Source of the DNA: Oceanococcus sp041625325
Lineage (GTDB): Bacteria; Pseudomonadota; Gammaproteobacteria; Nevskiales; Oceanococcaceae
Length of the DNA: 7,845 bases
Assembly (NCBI GenBank): GCA_041625325.1
Contig: JBFJTN010000174.1
Coordinates: forward strand, 1 to 7,845
Direction of reading: 5' to 3'
The translations under genes and the position numbers were made by a program. The notes below the pieces were generated by a model. It did no database searches, was not told the origin of the DNA, and was given only the letters and a program-made list of their open reading frames with translations. Positions 6,053 to 7,845 of this stretch are shown one piece after another. Positions within the stretch are counted from its first letter, which is position 1. Every line of letters starts with the position of its first letter.

Positions 6053-7845
6053 TCAGGCGAAGTGAAAGCCCAGCAATCGCCAGTAGTTCAGCCAGATGGA
6101 GAAACTCAGGCAAAGCCCCAGGCTGAGCCAGCCCAAGCCTGACCGCGGATTTCGGATCAGGTGCCACGCGAGGATCAAGCTCGAGCCTGTCGCCAGCACG
6201 CCCAGTGACAGCCCCAGCTTCAGCTTGAACGGCAGGGCAACGAGCAATTCCGCCGTCGGACTCGTCACGGTCGCTGCCACGCAGCCCATAAGACCGAGGT
6301 AGCCCAATGCGGCAGGAGCGGCCAGCTTCTGCCAGCCCGGGACGGTTCGTCGCGACAAGAGTCGTCGCAGGCAGTCCAGCACGATGAGCAGAAATGCCAG
6401 CGCCCACGTGCCCAGCAGCACGAAGTTGACCCTGGGTGTTTCCCACGGTGGCAGGCGAGTGGATGGCGCAAAGGCCAAGCTCCCCAGTTGATAATCGGTG
6501 CCGCCATTGCTGACAAACTGCATCGTCTCTCCACTGTCTTCGCGTCGAAACAGTCCGGGCACCTGATCCGATTCCACCCAGATACTCGGCGTGCCAGTGG
6601 CCTGATCGGTCATGCGCATTCTGCCTGGACCGTCGGTTTCGATCTGGTAGGCATACAGGAGGGTGAACAGCTTTTCCCAGCTGCGCAGGCTGCGCGGGGT
6701 GGGCGCGTAACTGCCTGCGTACCGGGCAACGGTGCCGCCGCTGGCTGGTGCGGACAGCGGTGGCAGGGTGTAAGGGAAATAGGTCTTCATGAATAGACGC
6801 ATGAGGGCGCCTTTCAGATCGGGGGTGGGCTGTGTGTTGTAGGCGACAAACAGCCCGAAGCCCTCTTCAGGCAACAGGTAAAGTTCGTTGTAGAAATACA
6901 GTGTCAGGCCGCTGTGCCAGAGGATTCGGCGCCCATACTGATAGTCCTCCATCCAGCCCAGTGCGGCACCATTCACGTGAGGGCTTGGACTCAGCGCCCG
7001 GGCGTGCATGGCAGCAAGTGTGTCGGGGTTGAGCACCGGGTTTCCAGTGCTGCGATCCAGCTGCCCGAGCATGAATCGGCCCATGTCATCTGCGGTTGCA
7101 CTCAAGCTCGCGGCTGGCGCCACCGCATTGAAATACATGAACGGGTGTGGCTGAAATGGGCCGCCGCCACTGTAACCGACAGACATGCTGGGCTTGAGAG
7201 CCGATGGCAGAGGCTCTTCCATGCTGCTATGGCTCATTTGAAGCGGTTGCAGCACATGCCGCTCTATGGTGGACGGATAGCCGGTATTTCTGATTTGAGC
7301 CGCTATCAGCCCGGCGAGGGCGACGCCCCAGTTCGAGTAGGCCGCATCGACTCCTCGTGCGAAATCGGTCAGAGGAGGTCTGACCCGGGGGGGCTCATGG
7401 GCGGCGAGCGCTTCACGCAGTCCCATTGAAGGCGGTGGCGCTTGAAGTGAAACCTGGTAGCCGAAATTGTCCACATCGAAGCCAGCGGTATGAGTCAGCA
7501 GATTGCGCGCGGTGATGACTTGACCAGCCAGTCCGGGAATCTGCATACCTTGAAGATAACCATTGATGTCCGCGTCCAGGTCCAGTTCGCCGTCCTCGAC
7601 GAGCTGCATCACCGCCAGCGCGGTGAAGGGCTTGGTCGTTGATCCCAGCCGGAACAGGGTGCTGGCGGGGGTCACAGCGTGCTGGCTTTCGATGTCCGCG
7701 AACCCGTAACCCTTGCTCAGAAGAATCCGGCCCTGGTGAACGATCGTCACGGCTGCACCAGCAATATAGGCTTCCGCCATCTGCCGCTGCATTTCCTTGT
7801 CGACCAGTTGCGCAAGATCATCGTGCGCAATGGGCAATCTGGCAG
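6053..7845 (-). CDS. Serine hydrolase of the class C beta-lactamase/PBP family with C-terminal membrane domain; N-terminus outside window
   Basis: About 597 residues are visible. The frame is open to the window edge and no ATG with a ribosome site is seen; the earliest possible start inside is TTG 7837, so the N-terminus, perhaps with a signal peptide or membrane anchor, is probably missing. Counting from that TTG, the serine hydrolase (Pfam Beta-lactamase, PF00144) runs from about 8 to 345: SxxK is Ser66-Thr-Thr-Lys69, YxN is Tyr167-Ser-Asn169, and the third motif is His308-Ser-Gly310, the HxG variant of KTG. LLTHTAGF (113-120) is also typical. A linker domain follows, then a C-terminal region with about four hydrophobic helices (470-488, 506-525, 538-560, 568-585). 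Known relatives include esterases, D-aminopeptidases, carboxypeptidases and beta-lactamases; the substrate here cannot be predicted, and antibiotic hydrolysis should not be assumed. The catalytic part is probably periplasmic. It is tail-to-tail with the TonB receptor gene. Confidence 0.9.
   Translation of the reverse strand, partial: ARLPIAHDDLAQLVDKEMQRQMAEAYIAGAAVTIVHQGRILLSKGYGFADIESQHAVTPASTLFRLGSTTKPFTALAVMQLVEDGELDLDADINGYLQGMQIPGLAGQVITARNLLTHTAGFDVDNFGYQVSLQAPPPSMGLREALAAHEPPRVRPPLTDFARGVDAAYSNWGVALAGLIAAQIRNTGYPSTIERHVLQPLQMSHSSMEEPLPSALKPSMSVGYSGGGPFQPHPFMYFNAVAPAASLSATADDMGRFMLGQLDRSTGNPVLNPDTLAAMHARALSPSPHVNGAALGWMEDYQYGRRILWHSGLTLYFYNELYLLPEEGFGLFVAYNTQPTPDLKGALMRLFMKTYFPYTLPPLSAPASGGTVARYAGSYAPTPRSLRSWEKLFTLLYAYQIETDGPGRMRMTDQATGTPSIWVESDQVPGLFRREDSGETMQFVSNGGTDYQLGSLAFAPSTRLPPWETPRVNFVLLGTWALAFLLIVLDCLRRLLSRRTVPGWQKLAAPAALGYLGLMGCVAATVTSPTAELLVALPFKLKLGLSLGVLATGSSLILAWHLIRNPRSGLGWLSLGLCLSFSIWLNYWRLLGFHFA

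Noticed and set aside
6053..7845. The hydrolase as an antibiotic-resistance beta-lactamase
   Set aside because: The SxxK/YxN/HxG motifs are shared by many esterases and peptidases, and the C-terminal membrane domain is not typical of AmpC-type resistance enzymes; nothing in the sequence supports resistance specifically.

Overview
The window looks like a chromosomal segment of a GC-rich gammaproteobacterium. The reasons are the mrp/apbC-dcd gene order, which I recall from Pseudomonas and relatives; the 188-residue form of dCTP deaminase typical of that group; the TonB-dependent receptor; and a palindromic intergenic repeat of a kind I have seen in environmental gammaproteobacterial genomes. 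I cannot name the species. The left part is strongly GC-rich at third codon positions. The right part, roughly from 3.6 kb onward, is milder.

Layout: (1) 1-651, + strand: the C-terminal part of an Mrp/ApbC iron-sulfur carrier ATPase, cut by the left edge. (2) 652-815: an intergenic spacer with a 30-bp near-perfect palindrome built from 9-nt units. (3) 816-1382, +: dcd, dCTP deaminase. (4) 1397-3178, -: a REC-GGDEF-EAL cyclic-di-GMP enzyme, convergent with dcd. (5) 3240-3566, -: a small two-helix membrane protein just upstream of (4) and probably in the same transcript. (6) 3567-3739: a divergent promoter region with a 9-bp inverted repeat. (7) 3740-6049, +: a TonB-dependent outer-membrane receptor. 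(8) 6053-7845, -: a serine hydrolase of the class C beta-lactamase/PBP family with a C-terminal membrane domain, cut by the right edge and ending 3 nt from the receptor.

The left pair is housekeeping: Fe-S cluster delivery and dUTP supply for dTMP synthesis. The middle pair looks like a c-di-GMP signalling unit. Its receiver domain has Gly where the phospho-accepting Asp should be, while the motifs for both c-di-GMP synthesis (GGDEF with I-site) and breakdown (EAL) are intact. Input other than phosphorylation is therefore likely, and the small membrane protein is the obvious candidate partner. The right pair is an envelope module: an outer-membrane importer of unknown substrate and a membrane-anchored, probably periplasmic, serine hydrolase. 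A functional link between the signalling pair and the receptor through their shared divergent regulatory region is possible but is inference only.

I found no tRNA, rRNA, CRISPR array, insertion sequence, phage gene or recognisable defence system. The most interesting items are the degenerate-receiver c-di-GMP protein with its small membrane neighbour and the palindromic 9-nt-unit repeat.
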